A DNA stretch of 11,061 nucleotides from Geobacter sp. (GTDB lineage: Bacteria; Desulfobacterota; Desulfuromonadia; Geobacterales; Geobacteraceae), in assembly GCA_003490025.1 (NCBI GenBank), contig DNJC01000037.1, forward strand, positions 580 to 11,640, read 5' to 3'. Every line of letters starts with the position of its first letter. The first letter of the stretch is position 1. Positions 1-6,834 of the stretch are shown here, piece after piece. The notes below the pieces were generated by a model that saw only the letters and a list, made by a program, of their open reading frames with translations, had not been told where the DNA came from and searched no databases. The position numbers and the translations under genes were made by a program.

Positions 1-805
1 CGATCGGCCCCTTCATGTCGGGCATCCCGAGCTGCGCCATCACGCTCCCGTCCACGTACTCCACCATCGAGTGGATGATGCTCTGCGGATGGATGTTGAC
101 GGCGATCCTGTCCACCGGGATGTCGAAGAGCCAGCGGGCCTCGATCACTTCGAGCCCCTTGTTCATCATGGTGGCCGAGTCGACCGTGATCTTCCTCCCC
201 ATGCTCCAGTTGGGGTGATTCAGCGCGTCGGAAACGGTGGCGCTCGCCAGCCGCTCGCTCCCCCAGTTGAGGAAAGGGCCCCCGGATGCGGTGAGTATCA
301 CCCGGGCGATGTCCTCGTTGCGGTGCCCCGCCATCGACTGGAACACGGCGCAGTGCTCGCTGTCGACCGGGTAGAGCTTGATCCCTTTCTCGCGCACCAT
401 CTCCATGATCAGGTGCCCGGCGGTGACCAGCGTCTCCTTGTTGGCGAGCGCGACGTCCTTTCCTGCCATGATGGCGGCGGCGGTCGGGACCAGCCCGGCA
501 GCCCCGACTATCGCCGCGACCACCATGGTGGTCTCGGAAGCGGTGGCGACCGCGATCATCCCCTCGACGCCGTGGAGTATCTCCGGCTTCCTGCCGGGAA
601 GCATCCGGCTGAGGTCCCGCGCCTTCTCGGCGTTCAGCACCGAGACGAGGTCCGGCTTGAAATTCTCTATCTGGGTTTTCAGCAGCTCAAGGTTCGCGCC
701 TGCGGCAAGCGCCACGACACGGAACATGTCGGGGTGCGCCGCCACGACTTCCAGCGTGCTTGCCCCGATCGATCCCGTCGAGCCTAAAATGGTGAGATTT
801 TTCAT
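1..805 (-). CDS. dxr: 1-deoxy-D-xylulose 5-phosphate reductoisomerase (partial, C-terminus outside window)
   Basis: This enzyme makes 2-C-methyl-D-erythritol 4-phosphate from DXP with NADPH, the first committed step of the MEP isoprenoid pathway in the cytosol. The frame reads 268 residues from an ATG at 805-803 and runs off the left edge; the family is usually about 385-400 residues, so roughly a third is missing. Visible motifs are the N-terminal nucleotide-binding GSTGSIG (residues 8-14), ANKE (121-124), PVDSEH (146-151) with expected metal ligands Asp148 and Glu150, and NKGLE (215-219) with Glu219. GAGGG lies a few bases before the start. It is the last visible gene of the cluster, 62 bases after cdsA. 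Its product feeds the isoprenoid pool used by UppS, encoded upstream. Identification is secure; only the end is unseen. Confidence 0.97.
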   Translation of the reverse strand, partial: MKNLTILGSTGSIGASTLEVVAAHPDMFRVVALAAGANLELLKTQIENFKPDLVSVLNAEKARDLSRMLPGRKPEILHGVEGMIAVATASETTMVVAAIVGAAGLVPTAAAIMAGKDVALANKETLVTAGHLIMEMVREKGIKLYPVDSEHCAVFQSMAGHRNEDIARVILTASGGPFLNWGSERLASATVSDALNHPNWSMGRKITVDSATMMNKGLEVIEARWLFDIPVDRIAVNIHPQSIIHSMVEYVDGSVMAQLGMPDMKGPI

Positions 806-867
806 TTTCCCTCGCAGATGTCTCAAGTCAAGTCGCGCCGCCCGGTAAAACGAGCGGAGACGCAGGA

Positions 868-1659
868 TCAGCGAAACAGAAAATAGGCGTAGTAAAAGGC
901 GGCGGGAGCGGCGAAGAGTATGCTGTCGAGCCGGTCCAGGATGCCGCCGTGGCCGGGAACGATGGTCCCGGAGTCCTTCACGCCGCAGCTTCTCTTCATC
1001 AGCGACTCGAAGAGGTCGCCAAGCTGCCCGAGGACCCCCAGGATGAGGGCCGTCGCGATGCAGTCCGCGACAGCCAGCTCGGGGAAGAAGGTGTACTTCG
1101 CGATGAGCGCCCCGATCACGCTTCCGGCCAACCCGCCGATGGAACCCTCGACGCTCTTCTTCGGGCTGACCAGGGGGTAGAGCCTGTTCTTTCCAATGGA
1201 CGAGCCGACGTAGTAGGCGGCGCTGTCCCCCGCCATGACGATCACCATGATCAGGAAGATCCATGAGACGCCGTGAGGGAGCATCCTGATCATGATCAGG
1301 TGGCCAAGGAGCAGCGGCACGTAGAGAAACCCCATCAGCACCAGCGCAGCGTCTGCGGCCGCTTTGGGTATCTCCTGCAGCCTGAAGAGCGCGACCAGGC
1401 AGAAGGCGAGCACCAGGGCCGTGAGCGCCAGCAGCGCAAGCACCGGATTGCCGGAGAAGATGGTGCAGAGGGCGGAAGCACCCGCCACTGCCGCAAGCCT
1501 CCCCTCGCCGCGGCGCGAAGGAAGCGCCATCCGGTAGAATTCCTCGAGCCCGAGAAGGGAGAGCAGGATGACCAGCAAGGAGAACTGGAACGCCGACGCC
1601 TTCAGGATGAACAGTATCAGCAGCGGCAGCAGCACCGCTGCGGTGGCTAGTCGTTTTAT
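868..1659 (-). CDS. cdsA: Phosphatidate cytidylyltransferase (CDP-diglyceride synthase), probable AUA start
   Basis: An integral membrane enzyme that converts phosphatidic acid and CTP to CDP-diacylglycerol, the precursor of bacterial phospholipids. The protein is made of successive hydrophobic helices. Near the C-terminus it carries the family signature SLMKR-x4-KDSG-x-IVPGHGG-x-LDR (about residues 219-244), with the conserved Lys-Asp and Asp residues. The start is odd. The only conventional start in the right area is GTG at 1635-1633, with no Shine-Dalgarno sequence. Eight codons upstream an ATA at 1659-1657 sits six bases after AGGAG and opens an MKRLATAAVLLPLL-like N-terminus typical of the family. 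An in-frame TAG at 1671-1669 excludes anything further upstream. I take the ATA start (263 residues); with GTG it would be 255. It lies 38 bases after uppS. Confidence 0.93.
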   Translation of the reverse strand: MKRLATAAVLLPLLILFILKASAFQFSLLVILLSLLGLEEFYRMALPSRRGEGRLAAVAGASALCTIFSGNPVLALLALTALVLAFCLVALFRLQEIPKAAADAALVLMGFLYVPLLLGHLIMIRMLPHGVSWIFLIMVIVMAGDSAAYYVGSSIGKNRLYPLVSPKKSVEGSIGGLAGSVIGALIAKYTFFPELAVADCIATALILGVLGQLGDLFESLMKRSCGVKDSGTIVPGHGGILDRLDSILFAAPAAFYYAYFLFR

Positions 1660-1697
1660 GGCGGACTCCTATGGGGGATTCCCCGGGCAGGGAAACC

Positions 1698-2441
1698 CTA
1701 CGGCTGATCCTGGCCGAGCTGTTCGCTGGTCTTGCCGAACCTGCGCTCCCTGGATTGGTAGTCGCGGAAGGCGCGCGCCAGTTCGTTCCTGTCGAAGTCG
1801 GGCCAGTTGACGTCGGTGAAGTAGAGTTCCGTGTAAGCAAGCTGCCAGAGCAGGAAGTTGCTGATACGCATCTCCCCGCTGGTCCTGATCAGCAGATCCG
1901 GGTCGGGAATCCCAGCGGTGAAAAGGGAGCCGGAAAAGGCGTTCTCGTCGATCTCCTCCGGATCGATTTTCCCCGCCGCGGCGTCGCGGGCGAGGGTCCT
2001 GGCCGCAGCGACCATCTCCTGGCGGCTCCCGTAGGAAAGCGCCAGGGTGAGGAGCATGCCGCGGTTGCCGGAGGTCTTCCGGATGGCGTTCTCGATCTCG
2101 GCGTTGACGTCCTCGGGGAGGTCCTGGCGGTTGCCGATCACGTTGAAACGGATGTCGTTTTGCATCATCCGCACGGTCTCGCCGCGGATGTACTGCTTTA
2201 AAAGCGCCATGAGCGCCTTTACCTCCGTCTTCGGCCTGAGCCAGTTTTCGGCGGAGAAGGCGAACAGCGTGAGGTAGCCGATGCCAAGGCGCGAGCACTC
2301 CTCGACTATCACCCTTACCGTCTCAACCCCTTTCTGGTGTCCAACGATCCTGCGCAGCATCCGCTGCTTCGCCCAGCGACCGTTGCCGTCCATGATGACG
2401 GCTAGGTGCCTGGGGAGGTTTTTCGGGTCTAACTTATTCAT
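1698..2441 (-). CDS. uppS: Isoprenyl transferase (undecaprenyl diphosphate synthase)
   Basis: A cis-prenyltransferase that condenses isopentenyl diphosphate onto farnesyl diphosphate to make the C55 lipid carrier for peptidoglycan and other wall polymers. The frame gives 247 residues, a normal length. It has the signature MDGNGRW at residues 17-23, with catalytic Asp18 in the phosphate-binding loop, and the conserved LLIRTSGEMRISNFLLWQ stretch towards the C-terminus. I chose ATG at 2441-2439 because AAGGG ends five bases before it. A GTG at 2447 in the same frame would overlap that ribosome-binding site. It follows frr after 110 bases that hold two hairpins, and precedes cdsA. Some genomes name the gene ispU. 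Confidence 0.96.
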   Translation of the reverse strand: MNKLDPKNLPRHLAVIMDGNGRWAKQRMLRRIVGHQKGVETVRVIVEECSRLGIGYLTLFAFSAENWLRPKTEVKALMALLKQYIRGETVRMMQNDIRFNVIGNRQDLPEDVNAEIENAIRKTSGNRGMLLTLALSYGSRQEMVAAARTLARDAAAGKIDPEEIDENAFSGSLFTAGIPDPDLLIRTSGEMRISNFLLWQLAYTELYFTDVNWPDFDRNELARAFRDYQSRERRFGKTSEQLGQDQP

Positions 2442-2456
2442 GACCACCCTTAAAAC

Positions 2457-2479
2457 AAAAAATCCCCTTGAACCGGGGG
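2457..2479 (-). terminator. Weak intrinsic terminator candidate between frr and uppS
   Basis: On the minus strand a CCCC...GGGG stem (four clear pairs, loop about seven or eight bases) is followed by A and six T. The stem is short, so it may be a weak or partial terminator, or simply the uppS leader. It sits about 15 bases before the uppS start. Confidence 0.35.
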
Positions 2480-2515
2480 TGTTGCGCGAAACGGGATCCT
2501 CGCCGCGTGAGAGGC

Positions 2516-2539
2516 GCAGGGGGAGCTCGCTCCCCCTGC
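2516..2539. repeat. Perfect 11-bp inverted repeat downstream of frr
   Basis: The arms GCAGGGGGAGC and GCTCCCCCTGC are perfectly complementary with two bases between them. The hairpin begins 12 bases past the frr stop. No T-run follows in either direction, so it is not a standard terminator. A transcript-stabilising, pausing or processing hairpin, or an interspersed repeat, would fit. Confidence 0.6.
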
Positions 2540-2551
2540 CTGAGTCGGTCC

Positions 2552-3109
2552 TTAGACCTCCATCACCTCTTTTTCCTTGTGCTGCAGCACCTCGTCGATC
2601 TTGGCGACGTGGCTGTTGGTGGAGTCCTGGACTTCCTTCTCGGCGCGCTTCAGCTCGTCCTCGGAGATCGACTTGTCCTTCTCGAGCTTTTTCAGCTGGT
2701 CGATGGCGTCGCGGCGGATGTTCCTGAGGGCCACCTTGCTCTCCTCGGCGTCGCGCTTCAGCTGCTTCACGATGTCCTTGCGCCTTTCCTCGGTGAGCGG
2801 GGGAAGGTTCAGGCGGATCGTCTTGCCGTCGTTGGCCGGCGTGAGGCCCAGGTTCGCGTTCATGATCGCCTTCTCGATCGGCTGGATCATCTTGGAGTCC
2901 CAGGGCTGGATGGTGATGGTCCTCGCCTCGGGAACGGAAAGGGTGGCGACCTGGTTCAGCGGCGAAAGGTTGCCGTAGCTGTCCACCTTCACCTCGTCAA
3001 GAAGCGAGGTGCTGGCGCGGCCGGTGCGTACCCTCTGATATTCCTTTCTGAGGGAGTCTATGCTCTTGTCCATGTGGACGTTCATGTTGGCGATGACATC
3101 CTTGATCAT
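2552..3109 (-). CDS. frr: Ribosome recycling factor
   Basis: RRF works with EF-G in the cytoplasm to split the post-termination ribosome for another round of translation. The protein is 185 residues, the usual size. It shows the expected opening (MIKDVIANMNVHMDKSIDSL) and the conserved core around RTGRAS, followed by PLNQVA, the IQPWD segment and the NDGKTIRLNLPPLTEERR hinge-proximal region. The charged, helix-rich C-terminus fits the three-helix bundle. Two ATGs compete. The one at 3115 is a single base after GGAG, while the one at 3109 is seven bases after it, so 3109 is preferred. Its start lies two bases past the pyrH stop, which suggests translational coupling. Confidence 0.97.
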   Translation of the reverse strand: MIKDVIANMNVHMDKSIDSLRKEYQRVRTGRASTSLLDEVKVDSYGNLSPLNQVATLSVPEARTITIQPWDSKMIQPIEKAIMNANLGLTPANDGKTIRLNLPPLTEERRKDIVKQLKRDAEESKVALRNIRRDAIDQLKKLEKDKSISEDELKRAEKEVQDSTNSHVAKIDEVLQHKEKEVMEV

Positions 3110-3111
3110 GC

Positions 3112-3834
3112 TCATTCTCCTTCTTTGACGAGGGTGCCGATCGGTTCCCCGTTGACGACCCGGACGACGTTGCCGTCGGTGGTCACATCGAAGACGATGA
3201 TCGGAAGGCTGTTGTCCATGCAAAGCGAGATCGCGGTGGCGTCCATGACCTGGAGCCCCTTTCTCAGCACGTCGAGGTAGCTGAGGGTCCCGTACCTGGT
3301 GGCGCTCTTGTCCTTGTTGGGGTCGGCGGAGTAGACGCCGTCCACCTTGGTCCCCTTCAGGATCACGTCAGCGCCGATCTCCATCGCCCGGAGGCTTGCC
3401 GCCGTGTCGGTGGTGAAGTAGGGGTTGCCGGTGCCTGCGCCGAAGATGACCACCCTCCCCTTCTCCAGGTGCCGGATGGCGCGCCTGCGGATGTACGGCT
3501 CGGCGACCTCGGCCATGGCGATGGCGGACTGGACCCTGGTATCGACGCCGACCTTCTCTAGCGCGTCCTGCATGGCGAGGGAATTGATCATGGTCGCCAG
3601 CATCCCCATGTAGTCGGCGCTGGCGCGGTCCATCCCCTTGGACGAGGCGGCTAGGCCGCGGAAGATGTTGCCGCCGCCGATCACCAGGCAGAGTTCGACG
3701 CCCAGTTCCACCACCTGCTTCACCTCGCGGGCGATAGCCGTGATGGTGTTCGGGTCAATGCCATACCCCTGCTCGCCACCAAGGGCCTCGCCGGAGAGCT
3801 TCAGAAGTACTCTTTTGTAGTAGGGTTCTGCCAT
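3112..3834 (-). CDS. pyrH: UMP kinase
   Basis: Phosphorylates UMP to UDP with ATP in pyrimidine nucleotide synthesis. The bacterial enzyme is a hexamer of the amino-acid kinase fold, and family members are allosterically tuned by GTP and UTP. The protein is 240 residues, a normal length. Visible motifs are KLSGEAL (residues 12-18) for phosphate binding, GGGNIFRG (53-60), the DRASADYMGMLAT UMP-binding stretch, and the GTGNPYFTTDTAA segment. ATG at 3834 is preferred because AAGGTGA lies just before it; a GTG three codons upstream falls inside that site. The stop codon nearly abuts frr. Transcription from tsf probably ends at the terminator upstream, so pyrH should have its own promoter, which I could not identify convincingly in 3835-3978. 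Confidence 0.97.
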   Translation of the reverse strand: MAEPYYKRVLLKLSGEALGGEQGYGIDPNTITAIAREVKQVVELGVELCLVIGGGNIFRGLAASSKGMDRASADYMGMLATMINSLAMQDALEKVGVDTRVQSAIAMAEVAEPYIRRRAIRHLEKGRVVIFGAGTGNPYFTTDTAASLRAMEIGADVILKGTKVDGVYSADPNKDKSATRYGTLSYLDVLRKGLQVMDATAISLCMDNSLPIIVFDVTTDGNVVRVVNGEPIGTLVKEGE

Positions 3835-3978
3835 CGTTGTCACCTTGCTGTTTTCGATGCTGGAAAAATCTCAATCACGGATAGGTACAGCGGGCGGACC
3901 TGGATGCTGCGTGCTGCGCGGGGCAACAACCGGCGGACAAGATCCGTACGCTGCCAAAGAGTTTGCTTTGCTGCAGAT

Positions 3979-4012
3979 AAAAAAAGAGCCGCCCATTTTC
4001 ATGGCCGGCTCT
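3979..4012 (-). terminator. Strong intrinsic terminator after tsf
   Basis: On the minus strand a 12-bp stem with one internal G-G mismatch closes on a GAAA-type loop. It is followed directly by at least six T. It starts about a dozen bases after the tsf stop and should separate rpsB-tsf transcription from pyrH. Confidence 0.9.
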
Positions 4013-4023
4013 TCTTGGTCGTG

Positions 4024-4674
4024 TTACTGGCCGGCCGCCGCGGCGACCTCTGCCGCGAAATCGCTTTCCTTCTTTGCGAGCCCTTCGCCGAGGACGAACC
4101 TGGCGAAACGGCGGATGCTCATGTTCTCGCCGATCGACGCGATGGTCTCCTTGAGGAAGGTCTCGATGGTCTTGTCCGGATCCTTCACGTAGGGCTGCTC
4201 CATGAGGCAGACGTCGGCGAAGAACTTGTTGATCTGGCCGTCGAGGATCTTCTCGATGATGGCTGCCGGCTTGCCGCTCTCTTTTGCCTTCTCGCGGTAG
4301 ATGGCCTTCTCGCGCTCGATCATCTCGGCAGGCACTTCCTCGCGACGGACGAAGAGCGGGGATGCCGCGGCGATGTGCATCGCGATGTCCTTCACGAATG
4401 CCTGGAAGTTCTCGTTCTTGGCCACGAAGTCGGTCTCGCAGTTCACTTCCACCAGCACGCCGATCTTGCCGCCGGCGTGGATGTAGGAGCCGACCAGACC
4501 TTCGGTGGCAGCGCGGCCGGACTTCTTGGAGGCCGCAGCCAGACCCTTGGTACGGAGGTAGTCGATCGCCTTCTCGTGATCGCCTCCGGTCTCGGTGAGG
4601 GCCTTCTTGCAGTCCATCAGTCCCGCGCCAGTTACTTTCCTGAGTTCGTTTACCTGTGCCGCTGTAATGCTCAC
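4024..4674 (-). CDS. tsf: Elongation factor Ts
   Basis: EF-Ts is the guanine-nucleotide exchange factor that regenerates EF-Tu-GTP during translation. The product is 216 residues, within the shorter bacterial form. The N-terminal UBA-like helix region reads SITAAQVNELRKVTGAGL with MDCKKAL after it. The conserved core TDFVAKNE occupies residues 81-88 and contacts the EF-Tu nucleotide site. The start is GTG at 4674, five bases after GGAGG. Upstream in-frame residues (MTVEDN) would read through that site and are not part of the conserved N-terminus. It follows rpsB by 93 bases in the classic rpsB-tsf pair and is closed by a strong terminator. Confidence 0.97.
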   Translation of the reverse strand: MSITAAQVNELRKVTGAGLMDCKKALTETGGDHEKAIDYLRTKGLAAASKKSGRAATEGLVGSYIHAGGKIGVLVEVNCETDFVAKNENFQAFVKDIAMHIAAASPLFVRREEVPAEMIEREKAIYREKAKESGKPAAIIEKILDGQINKFFADVCLMEQPYVKDPDKTIETFLKETIASIGENMSIRRFARFVLGEGLAKKESDFAAEVAAAAGQ

Positions 4675-4691
4675 GTTATCCTCCACAGTCA

Positions 4692-4712
4692 CCCGCGCCG
4701 TTCAAGCGCGGG
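4692..4712 (-). promoter_or_regulatory. Hairpin in the rpsB-tsf spacer, just before the tsf ribosome-binding site
   Basis: Perfect 7-bp arms (CCCGCGC and GCGCGGG) surround a seven-base loop. The hairpin ends about 17 bases before the tsf GTG start, directly ahead of GGAGG, with no T-run. It could be a processing or translation-modulating element. The role is inferred from position only. Confidence 0.4.
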
Positions 4713-4767
4713 CTTCTTAGTCATGTTGTATTTATGGATGCTGCCGGTGCGGCCTGAAGCGGAAAGA

Positions 4768-5535
<768 letters not shown>

Positions 5536-5572
5536 GTTCTTTCTCCTTTGGTTTTCCCTCCGCCACCCAGGA

Positions 5573-5604
5573 TACCGGAACCCGCATTGCGGGCACCGCC
5601 GGTA
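5573..5604 (-). promoter_or_regulatory. Structured rpsB leader: two-part hairpin
   Basis: In the leader RNA an outer TACCGG/CCGGTA pairing (6 bp) encloses an inner CCCGC/GCGGG pairing (5 bp). The strands between them are asymmetric, with five bases on one side and two on the other. It sits about 38 bases before the rpsB ATG and inside the transcript predicted from the promoter candidate at 5641-5669. This position and bulged shape fit an S2-binding autoregulatory leader, but no binding is shown. Confidence 0.5.
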
Positions 5605-5640
5605 ACAGTCAGATGGCGTGCGAATTTTAAACAGCAAACT

Positions 5641-5669
5641 TATATAGCACACGGGAGCAGCGAAGGCAA
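5641..5669 (-). promoter_or_regulatory. Sigma-70-type promoter of rpsB-tsf
   Basis: On the minus strand TTGCCT (5669-5664) and TATATA (5646-5641) are separated by exactly 17 bases. Transcription would begin near 5634 and give a leader of about 100 bases before the rpsB ATG. This is the best promoter match in the cluster. Confidence 0.7.
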
Positions 5670-5734
5670 GGCCATATTCTCAATTGTCAAGCACCAAATG
5701 GCCCCGTAACCACCCCTTCCCGCCCCGTCTCCCG

Positions 5735-5760
5735 ACCTGCAGGAGCGGCATTCCTGCCGC
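5735..5760. repeat. REP-like palindromic element, copy 1
   Basis: The core is a perfect 6-bp hairpin, GCGGCA/TGCCGC, with a four-base loop (5745-5760). The 22 bases at 5735-5756 recur at 11040-11061 with one difference. It lies about 30 bases downstream of the ilvY stop and may help end that transcript, although no T-run follows. Confidence 0.65.
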
Positions 5761-5788
5761 GATTCACCTTCGCCGGTTGGGACCGGTA

Positions 5789-6679
5789 TCATCCCCTGGC
5801 CGAGGATTCTACCGCCAGACGCCAAAAGGCGCTGACACTGGGGCGCTGCAGATTCCTCTTGCTGGTGCAAAGGCCCACGTCGTAGGGCTTCAGCTCCGGC
5901 GCGTTATCGAGCACCGCCACCTCGTCGCGGAAGGGGCTCCGCTCCAGGACCAGCCGGGGCACGATGCCGACCCCGCAGCCGAGGCGGACCATCGCGATGA
6001 TCGCCTCGTTGCCGGAAACCTCGGAGGTGATGTTCGGCGTGATGCGGTGTTCCTTGAGCCACTGATCGAGGCGGCGCCGGGAGAGGCCGGTCTGCGGCAG
6101 GACCAGCGGGGCGCGGGAGAGGTCGAGCCGCCCCCCCTTGAGCGGCAGTTCGGCCGCTCCCGCCTGCCTCGGTGCGATGAATATGAGGGGGATGGTGACG
6201 ATGGGGAGAAACTCGATGCTCGATCTCAGCCGGTCGGGGAGGGCGGCCACCGCAAGATCGATCTCGCCGCTTTGCACCTGGGCCACCGCCTGCTCGGCGG
6301 CGCCGGTCCTCAGTTCCAGCTGCACCTCGGGATACCTCTCGCGGTACGACTCCAAAAGCTGCGGGAGCAACCCGTACACGGCGGTGATCGAGGCGTAGAT
6401 GGAGAGCGACCCGGCGACGGCCTGGTCGTTCTTGATAGAGGAGCGGAAACTCTGCCACTCCTGCAGGCAAAGGCGCGCGTACGACTTGAGGCGCTCTCCC
6501 GCCGGCGAGAGGGTGACGGTGCGGTTGTCGCGCAGGAAAAGCGGCTGCTCCAGTTGCTCCTCCATCCGCTGTATGGTGCGGGTGAGCGCTGAGGGACTCA
6601 GGTTGCACGCCTGGCTCGCCCGGCCGAAATGCAGCATCTCGGCTGTGGTCAGAAAAATTTCAAGTTCACGTAGATCCAT
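5789..6679 (-). CDS. ilvY: LysR-family transcriptional activator IlvY
   Basis: In enterobacteria IlvY activates ilvC when acetolactate or acetohydroxybutyrate, the KARI substrates, accumulate. The product is 296 residues, close to the E. coli length. The N-terminus reads MDLRELEIFLTTAEMLHFGR, and the winged helix-turn-helix lies around residues 18-37 (ASQACNLSPSALTRTIQRME). The remaining two-thirds form the periplasmic-binding-protein-like effector domain. I chose ATG at 6679, with a G-rich stretch before it, because the LysR helix-turn-helix normally begins at this point; the open frame continues upstream to a GTG at 6739 but crosses the operator region. The divergent arrangement with ilvC supports the specific name over a generic LysR call. 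Confidence 0.9.
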   Translation of the reverse strand: MDLRELEIFLTTAEMLHFGRASQACNLSPSALTRTIQRMEEQLEQPLFLRDNRTVTLSPAGERLKSYARLCLQEWQSFRSSIKNDQAVAGSLSIYASITAVYGLLPQLLESYRERYPEVQLELRTGAAEQAVAQVQSGEIDLAVAALPDRLRSSIEFLPIVTIPLIFIAPRQAGAAELPLKGGRLDLSRAPLVLPQTGLSRRRLDQWLKEHRITPNITSEVSGNEAIIAMVRLGCGVGIVPRLVLERSPFRDEVAVLDNAPELKPYDVGLCTSKRNLQRPSVSAFWRLAVESSARG

Positions 6680-6711
6680 GTTCACCCCACCTGTAGTTAA
6701 GCGCCGACGGC

Positions 6712-6728
6712 ATTGCATTTGGCGCAAT
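6712..6728. promoter_or_regulatory. Candidate IlvY operator (LysR-type palindrome)
   Basis: ATTGC and GCAAT arms are separated by seven bases, which gives the T-N11-A pattern typical of LysR-family sites. It ends 11 bases before the ilvC TATAAT and overlaps its -35 zone, where an activator would bind. A further GCAAT occurs at 6755-6759, possibly part of a second site. Confidence 0.6.
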
Positions 6729-6745
6729 ACAATATGCACTATAAT
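6717..6745 (+). promoter_or_regulatory. ilvC promoter (activator-dependent type)
   Basis: A perfect TATAAT lies at 6740-6745. At the right distance upstream there is only a poor -35 match, and that position falls inside the IlvY-type palindrome. A strong -10 with a weak -35 is what an activator-dependent promoter should look like. The leader to the ilvC ATG would be about 83 bases. Confidence 0.6.
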
Positions 6746-6758
6746 TCAATTTACGCAA
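6729..6758 (-). promoter_or_regulatory. Candidate ilvY promoter overlapping the ilvC promoter
   Basis: On the minus strand TTGCGT (6758-6753) and TATTGT (6734-6729) are 18 bases apart. They face away from the ilvC promoter and overlap its -10. Divergent overlapping promoters are also known at E. coli ilvY-ilvC. The match is moderate. Confidence 0.4.
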
Positions 6759-6834
6759 TGTGAAAATTATTGTAGAGTCGGCACACTTTCACACCTGTAC
6801 CCGTAACCACACCAAGCATAGAGGAGAGAGAACG

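Noticed and set aside
71..787. 238-codon plus-strand open frame over dxr
   Set aside because: It is a shadow of dxr. The minus-strand frame has all DXR motifs; this one has none.
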